Of a DNA stretch of 64,000 nucleotides, positions 22,546 through 33,965 are shown in pieces. This DNA comes from Echinarachnius parma (taxonomy: Eukaryota; Echinodermata; Echinoidea; Clypeasteroida; Echinarachniidae). The number at the start of each line of letters is the position of its first letter. Within the stretch, counting starts at the first letter, position 1. The stretch is from positions 1 through 64,000 of the forward strand of contig JBAMJV010008396.1 of NCBI GenBank assembly GCA_037951105.1, written 5' to 3'. The notes beneath the pieces were generated by a model that was given only the letters and a program-made list of their open reading frames with translations, did no database searches and was not told where the DNA came from. The translations under genes were made by a program, and so were the position numbers.

Positions 22546-23191
22546 CACACAGTACATCAATCATACTTATTACTTTTCCACACTAACTGTACGTTAGTTA
22601 TAATCACTTTGTTTGCGAATAATTTCATTAACCCTCTCTCAAAAGAGGAATCAAAATAAAACTGAACTCAACCTGCATGTATACAGGTTTCGTAAGTCAG
22701 CCATAATTTATTATACTACAGAGTTATATTTATTTGTTTTCTTTTTTCATCTTTTTATTTGTTTATCAATAGCCATTTTTCTTGCTTCAAAGAAGTTGAA
22801 AATAACTACAATCTATAACGACATTTATGGTAGTGTAATTTATGCTTTACGTCCAGTCTGATTTCGAAAGTACTATTTCGAATCTATGATTTGTAACGAG
22901 GAATTGTTTGCCAAGAATGTGATGTATATCTGATATTGCTTCGTATAGTTTTATTATAATTTATATCGTTCATAATTTACTGAACACATGATTACAAAAA
23001 TAACAGCACTTACAAATTAAACTCTCAGTTCATAGTACTTTTTGCTTTCGAAATTGTAAGTATCATAAATCATGACGAGGAACTAAAATACAGCAAGGTA
23101 AAAATTGTCTTCTTAAGATCTCTAAATTGTTAAGTATTTGTGTGGGCGGGGTTTTGGGGGCATTGGCCAACTCTCAAGGATCTTACAGCAC
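22546..23191. other. Intergenic DNA, no supported gene
   Basis: AT-rich sequence upstream of the TLR-B promoter. No domain, repeat or RNA structure recognised. Confidence 0.5.
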
Positions 23192-23195
23192 TTAA

Positions 23196-25070
23196 AGGGG
23201 ACGTCCGGACGATTTTCAGCAGTTTCCAGGGGCAAGTACAACAATTTAGGAGTCTATAACCTTTTTCCCGATGAGAAAAGACCATCAGAATCATTCACAA
23301 TCAGTTTTCGAAAAAATAAGGTAATTCTTCTTGTTCGAATTGGCCGCGAGCAGCCTCGAGTAGAATCTGTCCCAGGATGCATTGCGCATGACGTAGCAGC
23401 CTCACTTTCATCAGCCCTCGGCCGCAAAATTTGCAGCCGGCCAGATCTCAGAGCAACACCCTCGGGAATTAGATAACAGGTAGGACTGTTGGGGAATTCA
23501 TGACAATTTTCCCATATTTGCAGACACCATTTTCATAATTCCTATTTGATTATTTGTCTCCACTAATACTACAAATATTATTGCCAAATAAAGGCGCATC
23601 CTCACTTCGAGGAGACGAGGAAATCTCCGATATGATTTTAGAAACACGCACCGTAACCCAGCCCGCGGTCGTCCGGCCGCCCGCCAGCTGCGCAGCACAG
23701 GCAGCTGGATCGCTGCTGCGCTACGGCTTTATCCGATCAAATCTCATAAAGCGGTCTGCAAAACTGCAGTGTTTCGCGTCAAAATTCCTCTTTTTATACG
23801 GCAATAAAATGACAAGTATCGATGCTTTGCTGGATTTATGTAACAATATTTACGGAAATATAGTTACAGAACATTCAGAATGACCTCAGTTTTTAGCAAA
23901 ATATTACTTTTCTCGAAGTAAAACATTCAAAACTCAAGCGCTTGTTACGCGAGCGAGACTTTCACTAAGCGATTGAACATAGTAAACATGGTAAATCAGA
24001 TCGTTTGCGAACGTTGCCAATTTCTGGGCTGCGATATCATATAACGTGTAGTATGCGTATCATACACGTAGCCTACGCCATTCGCAAATTGGCAACAAAG
24101 GAACGCTAGGTTCAGTTCATCTGGTCCGAGCTAGTTAGGAAATTATCGGGAGATTATCAGCGCATTTTTTTGCAATTTTTGCAGGTAATTGTTCTCGTAT
24201 TTGTTTTAAAAGCCTTGCAAACATGTAAGTAAAATAAGAGATAGTCTAGAATAGGTGCGATCGTGATAATCTTGCATTTTCGTTCCTTTTCGACACTTTT
24301 TAAGAGTGCAACTTGCAAGGCAGTTGGCGCGCTAGCTAGCTACCTCTCTCGCAGCGCGGGGCCTGCCGAAACTCTGGCAGACTTTCTAGTGCGTTTTCCG
24401 TATCATTCAATTGACAGGTTTTTTCCCGACGCACATGTTCTATTTGCGTCTCTCAATTTGTCAAACAAGTCGATAATTTTGCGAAAATAACCACTCATAC
24501 GGTAAAATATGTACTTTGACACTAACATTGGGCAATTTTCTAGATTTTTTGTTTTCATTTCTGATGTTGCAAATTTCACATTGAAAAGTCGGGCAACGGG
24601 AAATTTGACCATATCTAAGTTTGTGTTTTTGCGCAGACGACTCGATTCCTGCAATATTTGTTCGTTTTGACGTCAAATGTGTCAATTCCAATGTTGGCGA
24701 GCCATCTAGCGCACCTTTCCCTCTCATTTGCTGGGTTGGGAGTGGCGAAAAAACTAATTTTCTGGCCATTGCCTGGCTTATTCGAACATCCAAACGCTTG
24801 ACACATCGGCATTTTAGCAAGCGAAGTGAAGCAAAATATAGCAGCCGCTTCACCGTGGTAGCGCGCGCAAAGTGAGGCTGATTCGTCACGCCGTCACGTG
24901 ATCTTTCTCGCTAGCGTACAGAAAGTGAACAGTTACGATTCAAAACTAGTGACACTAAAAATTCGATTGTGACAGGTTTGGAGGGTGTTTTTTAATAAAA
25001 GTAGGTAGTTTTGGTCTTTGATTTATGTAGATTATGGTAGAATTTTTTACAAATCGTCCGGACGTCTCCT
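23196..25070 (-). mobile_element. Kolobok-like TTAA transposon remnant with THAP exon, 1.88 kb
   Basis: Terminal inverted repeats of about 20 bp: AGGGGACGTCCGGACGATTT at the left, and AGGAGACGTCCGGACGATTT read inward from the right. TTAA sits outside each end (23192-23195, 25071-25074). TTAA target duplications together with a THAP DNA-binding domain are the known signature of Kolobok transposons; P elements also have THAP but duplicate 8 bp. No DDE catalytic region is recognisable, so this is internally deleted or non-autonomous. Base composition is GC-richer than the flanks and includes CpG. Confidence 0.72.
24520..24812 (-). pseudogene. THAP zinc-finger domain, frameshifted
   Basis: Begins MPMCQAFGCSN at 24812, the classic THAP start with Cys at 4 and 9, followed by ISFFATP, ERERCARWL and CRNRVVCAK. 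Residues 1-62 fit a THAP domain, a C2CH zinc-dependent DNA-binding fold that in transposases binds the element ends. In this frame it stops at 24615; shifting one frame near 24645 gives AKHKLRYGQ... to KLPNVSVKVHI, which could be the rest of the domain including the fourth zinc ligand His. That suggests a one-base indel. It may alternatively be a first exon. It lies wholly inside the TTAA element. Confidence 0.65.
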
Positions 25071-25074
25071 TTAA

Positions 25075-25968
25075 TGTTTTCTTTTTATTTCGAAATCAGA
25101 ATAACCATTAATTATGACCAGAAACAATTAGGCCTACTGCAAGATTCATTTCATTTGCTCATTCACTATGATCTGTTTCACGTGTTGGAGGTTTTAAGAA
25201 TATGTGTCCGATTATCAGATGTCTAGCATCAATTATTCTAATATCATCAGTGAGGACCAGGAAACAACGGTAAAATAAAAATGGGTTTTCACTTGTTAGA
25301 ACCTCTCAATATGTTATTTACGTGTAATTGTGTAATCAATGACAACACGATAATCTGGAACAAACACATGAACAAACGTATTATAGTCTTTGATGTCAAA
25401 CATTGATACAGTGTCAGATAAATCCGTCATCGACATGGGTGTACACTATAATTATGCCAGTGGGGTCGATAACTTTTGCTTTAATAATTCTCATCCTTTC
25501 CGTTTTTCTTGACCAAAAAGGAGGGTCTCCACCAAAAGAAGCTGCTCGGAAGTGATTTTATTATAATGGTTAATCCCGGAAGTGGCAACATTTTCCACAA
25601 ATATGACCCGGTTTTGCCCCAATATGACCCGGGAATATGACATGGGTCTGTTCAAATAGTTCTGTCCACAAATGACATGGTTTTACCCGAGTACTGTTCA
25701 CTTTGCGTATGTGGATAAACTTACTTGTGTTATTGACCGAGATCGAGACCGATACCATTGGTTGAGTGTAAGCGGGGAAAGAGACCAAGGCCACTGAGTT
25801 ACCTGCGAAAGCGGGAGGGGGGGGGGGGGGGGGTGGGGGTTAACATGACCTATCATAGCGCTTTATATAGCTTAGATTTCGATAACAATTGGACCTTTCT
25901 GAATTAGGGATACTGGCCAGTTCTCATGTGTGTTAAGAAACATTATGCATGTTCCCTTTTCTCCGTGT
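25075..25968. other. Intergenic DNA with a poly-G tract
   Basis: No gene supported. A run of about 18 G, then T and more G, occurs at about 25815-25840 and could form a G-quadruplex or be assembly-sensitive. Just upstream, ATATGACCCGG is repeated. Confidence 0.6.
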
Positions 25969-26960
25969 GCCCAGTCCCATACTGACGATTTTCACGGCGA
26001 CTCGCAACGACTGACAACGATTTACTAGAACGAATCGACTCGATTTAGCCACGGTTTAACAACGAATTGGAAAGAATCGTACGGCGACTCAGAACAAATA
26101 TTCGTTCTTCGTCGTTGTTCGACAAGTCACTCCATCCTTATTTTGTCTTCAACCATCGCGGTAGAAAAATCGTGGCAGGAGAAAGGTTGCGGTCCCATAG
26201 GGGCGATTTCTACGGCGACTCGCAACGGATTATCATTCGTGGAGAAAATCGCTCAAGTCGTCGCGAGTCGTTGTAATTCGTTCTTCAAACCGTTGCGCAT
26301 CGCAAAGAACGCCGTGACTCGTGTTAGCACAACGATAGTTTCGAACCGGTTCAAAAATATCGCCATGCCGCAACGATATTATTACTCAAACTGCAATAAT
26401 TTGTGGATTTATTGTGTATGTTAACTGCGTAGGCGAGCATTATAGCGAAATAAGCATAATGTCAAAGTCAAACTATTTCACCCACATTCAGGACATACTT
26501 GTTACAATAATTTTCTACCACCGTCATAATATTCCTGAAAGTTGTCTGATTAAAACATTTTGTCGCGTTGGTTTCGTGTTGGTTCGTATTGGTTCGTTCT
26601 GATTCGTTGTAGTTCGTCGTAAAAATCGCAACTACTTGAAATACGGTAGAATGGAAAGCGGCGATCTTCACAACGAAGCGATGCGAGTCGCAGCGAATTG
26701 CAACGATGTGGAACGACTTGACACGAATATGCAACGGCATATACAACGATTTTTTGTGAAAATCGTCGTGCCGTGTCAACTGTTTTGAACAGTTGAAGAC
26801 GGCGATTCTGGTTCCGCTTTCACGATTTTCTTCACGATGCGCAACGGTTTTGGGGAATAATCGATACGATGTAATACGAAGCAACACGACCTAAGCGATT
26901 TTCTCGACGAACGTCAAATCGTTGCGATTCGCCAAGAAAATCGTCAGTATGGGACTGGGC
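25969..26960. mobile_element. 0.99-kb element with 25-bp terminal inverted repeats
   Basis: GCCCAGTCCCATACTGACGA... (25969-25993) is repeated perfectly in inverted orientation at 26936-26960. The interior is packed with CGACTCGCAACGA, CGATT and GAATCG words; a second, internal copy of the terminal motif (GTCCCATA..GGCGA) occurs near 26190, and AACCGTTGCGCATCG occurs near 26288 and again inverted near 26840, so the arms are long and imperfect. A 9-10 bp flank match (TCTCCGTGTG and TTTCCATGTG) may be an aged target duplication. No coding capacity. Superfamily unknown. Confidence 0.75.
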
Positions 26961-27094
26961 CTTTCCATGTGGTAGCTTACATTAGTGGATGTGTGATTGT
27001 CTTTGTATGCATGGTTTGTGTGTGTTTATGTTTTATTTCTCTTGGCATGTGCGTGTGTGCATGTTTGTGTTCATGCTTGAATCTGTGTTTGCGG

Positions 27095-27117
27095 GAGTCT
27101 GTGTGCGTGGTGTGTGT

Positions 27118-27148
<31 letters not shown>

Positions 27149-27172
27149 CGTGCGTGTGTGTGTACGTGTGTT
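27095..27172 (+). repeat. (TG)n microsatellite
   Basis: Imperfect TG tract; overlapping open frames rich in Cys and Val or in Thr and His are artefacts. Confidence 0.9.
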
Positions 27173-27239
27173 TTTTCCCTACTGTATGTTTGTAGCCAAC
27201 ATCGGGATGAAAAACAAAACAAAACAAAATAAAACAGAG

Positions 27240-27750
27240 TAGAACCGTTCTTAGGTATTATTTATTTGGTGCAAGTAAATACAGATATTATATTAAAATA
27301 TACGTGGTGAGATCAAACGATGGTTTTTTTACAATTTTGAAGTAACATATACAATTGTTTTATTTACGTTTACTGCCTTTTATTTACTGCATTTTATTTA
27401 CTACGTTTTATTTACGTTAACTACACTATGTATCTCATGCTTCTCTATTCATTTTAGTACATAATGTGTATATTTTCTACAACCACTTAAGTGTAAAATC
27501 TAATTTCGTCACCAAGAATTTGTACTTAAAAAGTCAACTAGCGACATTACCTTTAAATATAACGATAACTAGAGCTTTGTACGGATTAGATAAGTTTGTC
27601 ATACTAATTTAATATACATACATTAAGATACTTAATAATATACGTTACACATGATTGACAAAGTTCGGTATGAATAATAAAAATACTACCAAATATATCG
27701 AATTATACACGTGCAATTTCTATGTACATGTTTATTGCTCGTCTCTCACT
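27240..27750. other. Intergenic DNA, no supported gene
   Basis: AT-rich, with short TTTATTTAC repeats near 27360-27420. Nothing else recognised. Confidence 0.5.
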
Positions 27751-27755
27751 TTTAA

Positions 27756-28393
27756 AGGGGAATGGGTTGTACAGTTTTGTTAAAGAGGGCGCTGCTCGAA
27801 ATAATTTTGTGAGATAATGAAACACCGAGTAAAAATGTTGAAATAGCATACCATTTTAATGACATTATAAACGTTATTTGATTCAAGTCAGTTACAAAAT
27901 GGCTGAAATATCAATTAATATATCGTATCAGAATAAATTTTGGGCCCAGATTTAGAAGATGCTTAAGACATAAACTGCATTCACTTTTTCAATTTTTTGC
28001 AAAAATAGCTGAAATATCCATAAACATAACCATTTGTAATTATTGTGGGGCCCCACGATTATTCAATAATTTTTAACTGTAATAAGCTGTAATATTTGTT
28101 AAAGGTTCCTCTTTTTAAAACTGTACAAACGTTTTTTTTTAAGTGGTTGATGACCTCTCTATCTAATCACTAATTCAACAAAACATTACATGCATATGGT
28201 TGAATGGTTACATGAAAATGGTTGAAACCAATGCCTTTTAGAGAGCGCCTTCTTATGTTTGAATGGATATTTTTGAATGATAATAGGCTTTTAACTTCTA
28301 TAAATTTCGAGCATGGTGGAGTTATTAGTTTGTAATGCTATTGTGCAGGTTTTAGTTAATAAGGCTTAGCCTGACCCAATCTGTAGTACTCCT
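27756..28393. mobile_element. TTAA MITE (AGGGG/TAGT family), diverged copy
   Basis: Starts TTAAAGGGGAATGGGTTGTACAG and ends CTGTAGTACTCCTTTATA (TTAA decayed to TATA). Shares GGGCGCTGCTCG, GGGGCCCCAC, TGATGACCTCTCTATCTAATCA and GAGAGCGCC with copies at 11.5 and 49.4 kb. Non-coding. Confidence 0.75.
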
Positions 28394-28394
28394 T

Positions 28395-30366
28395 TATACA
28401 GGAACCGCTACCAAAAACAAATTTTCAAATAAAGCAATGAAAACAGTGTTGTAGTCCATTCTACCGAAAAGTTAACAAAATTTGATTTTAGAAAAAAAAA
28501 TTGTTTCAAATCATTGAAATAAATTACAAATGGGTCGGCAAAAGACGGCTATCTCTATATGCCTAGGGACTGTACTAATAACTGCTCTGCAGACCAATAC
28601 ATGTTTGTTCACAGTATTTATGATTCTAACGTTTGAACAACAAATTCTTAGGAGTCACATACATTATTTATAAAGTTCAGTGCTGGTGGAGCAGAACTCT
28701 CAGAATAATTACTTTAACCTGTCCAAGGATTATTATCGCGTTGGTTCCCTTTAATACTGTAACATACGAATCCACCTGTTTAACAAACACATGCATTTTA
28801 ATTCAAGTTCCGACCATCTCCAACAAAGTATTTACAAGGAACAATTTAATATGGATATAACATATGAATATAAACAGTGAGGAATAGCATCGTGTTCATT
28901 TTTTTTTATAAAAAAGTAATTTATTTACAAGTTGTTCATGGTTCATAATGTGCACAGTGTCTTTACCAAAACTGATGCACTATAATGGCCTAGATTCTCG
29001 AAAGCCTACCTCCTCCTATTTCCTATCCGACCGAAACGTGGCGAAATGGTCAGTTTCCAGATCGTTGTAATGTTCCACGACGTTTTTAGTTTTACGCGAA
29101 ACGGAGCCTAGACATAAGCGTCCTATACTAACTAGTCCATTCGAGACTTGTATCAGTACGTTTCCTGTCAGTATTTTGCTAGTCTCTTCGGGACGTCAAA
29201 CGGATGTAAACGGAAACGGGTTCATAGCCCGACCATGAAGGAGGAGGAGGTTGTGTTACACCATTCGCATGGTCAGCAGTGCTAAGCCAGGTCAATTGTA
29301 TCCCTTCTTTAAGACGTTTGTATCGCAGTGTATATATATAGTGTACTAGGATAACATCAATCACATGAGAATGTACACCGTTCAGCAGGGATCTCGTTTT
29401 TTGTAAAGGATATCGATGGTATTGCTTAGTTGAAGTCTCTTGTGCCTTGCACATGCATGAGACATCATTCATAGCTTTTGTGGACAACATTATATTGTAT
29501 ATTATAAAGATATACCTTATGGTGCCATTCAGAAGGATTAAATGCATTATCCGCTATAGTATTTCTAAACAATCACTCATATCACAAGTTTAAAAAAGAA
29601 TTGCTCACGAAAGCTTCTGGTTGAGGGAATAAGATAAGTTATGGGAGAAGTGGGTTGGAAAGTTGAAACTGTTGAGTACTAAATGTTGGAATCCCCGTAG
29701 AATTCATGCATGGTCCATCAGATTCCCGCTTTGTCGCAACTTTAAAACATAGATGAATGAACTATCTAACCACTCGTTTAGCTCTAAGCAAAGAAAAAAG
29801 CGCGCATGAATGCGGAAATTGCACTATTTGTACTATTCACACAGCACACGCACAATTATGTTATACATTAATCCCTGTGTCTGTTCTACTTTCCCGCCAC
29901 CTGGAGTATAGACAGCCACGAGTGCCAAATTTCACCGAGTCGGTCCAACAGAGCCTACTCCATGGTCAATGTCTCTTATCAGCCAACGAAACTACGCTCC
30001 ATACGCGAGGCATGAAGAATCTACATTCCGGTCTGGACATTAGATGCGATTCTTGTTAAAGAGTATCCCAGACGTTGTCATGTTCATTATCATAATTACG
30101 TTTGGTTTTCATGACTGGGTAAATTAATTCTGCTGCTATCGAATAAATTTAAGATTAGAGATCAAGTACTGGTGGAATTTGTCTTCGTACAATAAATTGT
30201 CAATAACAAGATTTATAGTGCAAGTTTCTTTTGAACAAGTGTCCATATTGTTAATATTGATTTATTATTTATAGTGTTTCGGATAGAATCGTATCCATGA
30301 ATACCAAAGGAACAACCTCTGGATTACATTGATATATCATCTCGAGAAATACATTATTTGTCAAAA
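28395..30366. other. TLR-C 3' flank and intergenic DNA
   Basis: No gene supported. Part of about 30060-30250 matches the TLR-A and TLR-B downstream flanks (TCTGCTGCTATCGA, ACAAGTGTCCATA). An AATAAA on the minus strand at 30266-30261 is a probable poly(A) signal for TLR-C, about 100 nt after the stop. Confidence 0.55.
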
Positions 30367-33042
30367 CTATTCTGGTGGTATCAAAGGGTTGTACTTTAAA
30401 TTAACAGTGACAACCTTCGTAAGTTCGTTCCAGAAGTATTCATGCCCCCTGACATCTTCGGGCCATCTCATATACGGTCTGCGGTCGCTAAGATACAGAC
30501 GAAGCAAGTAAGGGATCTCGTCCTCAGGAATATCTTCTAGAAAGATGACGACGGTGTTTTCTGTCAGCTCGTCATGTACGTGGTCCATGGCGGTGCGCAG
30601 CTTGATAAGAAACCAGTTGTCCCGGACGGCGCTTCTACTAAGGAGCAGGATGGTCTTGAAGCTATGTTCAACGGCGTAGTGAACTGCCTCAAGGTAGTGC
30701 ATACCCAGGGTGAGGTCCTCATCACCGAAAGAATATCTGTCGTAATCCGGAAGACGCTCTTCCAGGGTAGCTCGCAGGTGCTCTCTGGCCCATCCCTCGT
30801 CTTCTTCATTAAACATGATGTTGAGATCATAGATAAACTCGTTGTGCTCCCGTGCGTCCTGCATTTCTCTGTATCCGATGACTGCAAGTTTTACCAAGAA
30901 TAGTTTGTACCTGATTAACCACCTGTTGTGGAAAGCGAGCAGCAGACCAATAAGCAACGCAAGACCAGCAAAAGGGAGTGTGGATAGAAGTATAGTAGTT
31001 TGAACGCAATATTTACTCGGATCAAACTCCAATAAAGGCTTTCCTCGCATTTGGCTCAGGGAAACGACCGAACAAAGGGTTTCATTTTGGTGTAGAAGCA
31101 TTTGAGACAAGTTGGCGAGGTCGTGAAGCCAACCATAGTTGCATTGACATGCCAACGGGTTTCCAGAAACATCAATGTAATGCAGATTATTCATTATCGT
31201 GTTCCATGTACTGCGATTGAATGCCACCAACTGATTATTTGACAGACTCAAATTCCTTAGAAACTTGTTTTTTTCTATGGCTCCTTCTTCAACAACCATC
31301 ACTTTATTATCATTGATGCTCAGAGTCTCAAGAACCGGCATATACTGCAGGACGTCAGTTGATAATTTGAGCAAAGTATTCCCGTTCAAATTTAAATAAA
31401 TAAGAGACTCTAATCCCTTAAAGTTGTCTGCAGTAAGAATGGACATTTGGCAGTTGTCCATCATCAAGAAGGCTACGAGCAAATTGTCCTCAAAAACCCT
31501 ATCTGGCAAATTTCCCAGAGGGTTGTTGCTCATAAACAGTGCCCTCAAATTAATCAATCCTTGGAACAAAGATCTACTAAAATAGGAGTCCCAAAGATGT
31601 TCTCTGTTGAGTTTCGTGTGAGTTAGGTCAATTACTTGTAGCTTTGTTGTGTTATTAAACGTTTTGCCTGGTGCGAAAGGGTAATCTAGTGCAGGTAGGA
31701 TGTCAGCAAATGAAATTTGTGAAAGACCAGACGACAAGCCCAGTATTGATATCGCCGTTCCTGTAACATCAAGTATTTCAAGGGTTTCGAGCCCATCATA
31801 GGAAAAAAAGTCCAACCAAATGAGGTCAATATTAAGGGTAAGATTTAAGTACTTTAAATTGTCAAGGCCACGAAATTGATAACTATGAAGTTGTTTTAAT
31901 TGATTTCGTGAAATATCCAGCTCCGTCATATTACATTTCCAAGTGGTATTATGTGGATTAAAATCCATTATTCCATTATTCCACAAAATCAAACTTTGTA
32001 GACGAGAGATTCCTAGGAAATATTCTGGTTCGATTTCGCTGATGAAATTTCCGATTAATTCAAACCGAGTACAGCTTAACCCCGAAAAGACGTTTTTATG
32101 TAGAGAGAGAACACCGCTGCCGTCGATATGTAGTAAGTCAAATTGGTGATCATATACAGGTTTGAATACGCCAAGTGGAATGCCATCACGCAACTTCATT
32201 TTTGTAAGAAAGAGCCTGCTAATAGTTGACCTTGCAAGACCACTTGTGAGGTTTAACAACATCGATGCAGTTGGAGCCAATTGCCTTCCTAGCAAAAGGT
32301 AGTGAGCAGGCAATGTTGCTATTGTGTCTTCCGAAATGTAGCGGATCGGGTTCTGCATCAGGTTGATTGATTTGGTTGGACAAACGAACATGAATGTATC
32401 TGGAGTCAGATCTCGGAACTTGTTGTCGTTGAAATGTATTTCATTTAGTTGGGCTGTCTTACATCGAGACATATTCAAAGAGCTTAGGCGGTTTTCCCCT
32501 AAATAAAGAGATGTCAAATTCGGAAAGTTGTCCAGTAAATCGTTTGGTAAATCTTTCAGGTTGCATGCACCAATATTTAAGGTTAAAAGCGTTTCAAGGG
32601 GTCGGAACGGATCACTGCTTGGTATTACCAGGTGATAATTTGTAGACAGATCCAAGGACTTCAGATGTTTGAGAGGCTGGAAAGCTGCTGATTGAATCGT
32701 TCTTAGTTCGTTACGCGTCAAATCCAAAGTTACCAGATTCGGATAGGGTTGAAACGAAGTGTTTAACAGAATACTGATCTCGTTGTTTGCCAAGTTTAAT
32801 TTCATTGCATTGTGAGGAAAATTACTTGGAACTCTCCTGAGGTGTATGCTTTCACACATTACTGATTTATCACCCTGGTCCCACTGACATGATGTTCGGG
32901 TGAAACGACACTTCTGTTTATGGGGTTTATCGAAACAATCAGATGAGGTTTCTCTGCCACCAGTGGTGGAGGTGTCAGCCAATTCCACTCCACCCATCAT
33001 TATGATGAGTAGAATGTAAATGCGTCTGTACGTATTCGCCAT
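30367..33042 (-). CDS. Toll-like receptor C (TLR, single coding exon)
   Basis: An 891-aa receptor built like its two paralogues: signal peptide, LRR N-cap SCQWDQGDKSVMC, about twenty LRRs, C-cap ACQCNYGWLHD to PSKYC, membrane span, and TIR (YDLNIMF, SFGDEDLTLGMHYL, YFWNEL) ending NPLIPPE. The frame is open back to 33120, but the ATG at 33042 (MANTYRRIYILLIIMMGG) is chosen because it aligns with the starts of TLR-A and TLR-B and lies 25 nt after the conserved acceptor; the extra 26 residues would come from the polypyrimidine tract. The ectodomain is closer to TLR-A than to TLR-B (shared LWDSYFSRSLFQGLINL and LPDRVFEDN). TIR box 2 has Thr where most TLRs have the BB-loop Pro, as in the others. 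Confidence 0.97.
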   Translation of the reverse strand: MANTYRRIYILLIIMMGGVELADTSTTGGRETSSDCFDKPHKQKCRFTRTSCQWDQGDKSVMCESIHLRRVPSNFPHNAMKLNLANNEISILLNTSFQPYPNLVTLDLTRNELRTIQSAAFQPLKHLKSLDLSTNYHLVIPSSDPFRPLETLLTLNIGACNLKDLPNDLLDNFPNLTSLYLGENRLSSLNMSRCKTAQLNEIHFNDNKFRDLTPDTFMFVCPTKSINLMQNPIRYISEDTIATLPAHYLLLGRQLAPTASMLLNLTSGLARSTISRLFLTKMKLRDGIPLGVFKPVYDHQFDLLHIDGSGVLSLHKNVFSGLSCTRFELIGNFISEIEPEYFLGISRLQSLILWNNGIMDFNPHNTTWKCNMTELDISRNQLKQLHSYQFRGLDNLKYLNLTLNIDLIWLDFFSYDGLETLEILDVTGTAISILGLSSGLSQISFADILPALDYPFAPGKTFNNTTKLQVIDLTHTKLNREHLWDSYFSRSLFQGLINLRALFMSNNPLGNLPDRVFEDNLLVAFLMMDNCQMSILTADNFKGLESLIYLNLNGNTLLKLSTDVLQYMPVLETLSINDNKVMVVEEGAIEKNKFLRNLSLSNNQLVAFNRSTWNTIMNNLHYIDVSGNPLACQCNYGWLHDLANLSQMLLHQNETLCSVVSLSQMRGKPLLEFDPSKYCVQTTILLSTLPFAGLALLIGLLLAFHNRWLIRYKLFLVKLAVIGYREMQDAREHNEFIYDLNIMFNEEDEGWAREHLRATLEERLPDYDRYSFGDEDLTLGMHYLEAVHYAVEHSFKTILLLSRSAVRDNWFLIKLRTAMDHVHDELTENTVVIFLEDIPEDEIPYLLRLYLSDRRPYMRWPEDVRGHEYFWNELTKVVTVNLKYNPLIPPE

Positions 33043-33965
33043 GGTTATAAAAGGCACTCGCTGGGATCTGAAAAAAAAAAAAATTATAATAATGCTGGTA
33101 TACAAAAATAAAATGAGCAAAGATAAGTAGAGATTGCCTGGAGTCGACCCCTAGACCTCCTGAATATTAACCCTGTGCGCTATCTATTGTGCGACAGGAA
33201 CCTTTTAATGTTAACGACGGCCCTTCCTGGAAATCCTTTCAATGCTCGAGGCCAGAAGCAATTATAAACCAGACGTAAACTTGACCGGAATGTATATGAA
33301 ATCAACTTAGGTAGAATGTTATGGATTACGTAACGTGATTCAGCATTAATCGATTTTAATTAAAAAAAAGAGAAAACTTAACATATTAATATCGCGTTTT
33401 GCCGGGAATCAAGCCCGAGACATCCGGATGGCTAGACTCTGTGCTCTAACCATTGAGCCATATTTCCCTACGAACGGTGGCCCTCCCCAGATACCATTTA
33501 CATTGCTCGATGGTCAGCAGCTATGCACGTTGATATCTACAGGACCTAGCTTTTCCCAAGTTCAATAGCCATGCTAGCCAATAAATAACAGCATTCATTC
33601 ACTCGTATTACTCTGTTCACCACAATGGCTATTTGAATACGTTTGTAAATTATTAGCACACTGATGAATAACCGAAATAAATATCGACAAGTCAAATAAT
33701 GCAAACAATATAGTTAATCATTCGCTGTAAGTGGTTTTGAATGTCAAATACAGTTAATTACACTAGTAAATATAAAATGCCTACATACATCAAGTAACTT
33801 ACCAAAAACAATATGCGTCACACCGATGCAGAATGATGTTTGTTTAATTATGGATAGCGAATCCGTGCTGACACAATCACGATATGATGATAATTTTGCC
33901 AACGCGCTGATATATACAGAATCTTTTCAAATACCAAATCCCCTCCTAACTGTACTGACCAATAG
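33043..33965 (-). promoter_or_regulatory. TLR-C promoter, noncoding exon 1 and 5' intron
   Basis: A strong acceptor (12 T then CAG; AG at 33069-33068) lies 25 nt before the ATG. Donor GGTAAGTTA (GT at 33802-33801) ends a noncoding exon at 33803; exon ends at B and C share GGTGTGACG about 25 nt before the donor. TATATA at 33918-33911 on the minus strand is about 110 nt upstream of the donor. The block 33963-33940 (minus: ATTGGTCAGTACAGTTAGGA...) aligns with TLR-B and contains ATTGG, an inverted CCAAT box. The 735-bp intron carries two SINE copies that TLR-B lacks. Confidence 0.65.
33122..33520 (-). mobile_element. Two diverged tRNA-derived SINE copies in TLR-C 5' intron
   Basis: Two units of the same family as at 14.9 and 60 kb, head to tail on the minus strand. 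The second has GGGAATCAAGCCCGAGACAT, GGATGGCTAGACTCTGTGCTC and GAGCCATA; the first has the matching GTCGACCCCTAGACCTCC and a mutated B-box. Both are followed by the family's GATTACGTAACGTGATTCAGC or TCAGCAGCTATG body. The TLR-B intron is continuous here, so they inserted after the TLR duplication. Confidence 0.7.

Noticed and set aside
33043..33120. Upstream start for TLR-C giving 917 aa
   Set aside because: The extra residues derive from the polypyrimidine tract and acceptor of the 5' intron; paralogues start at the position of 33042.
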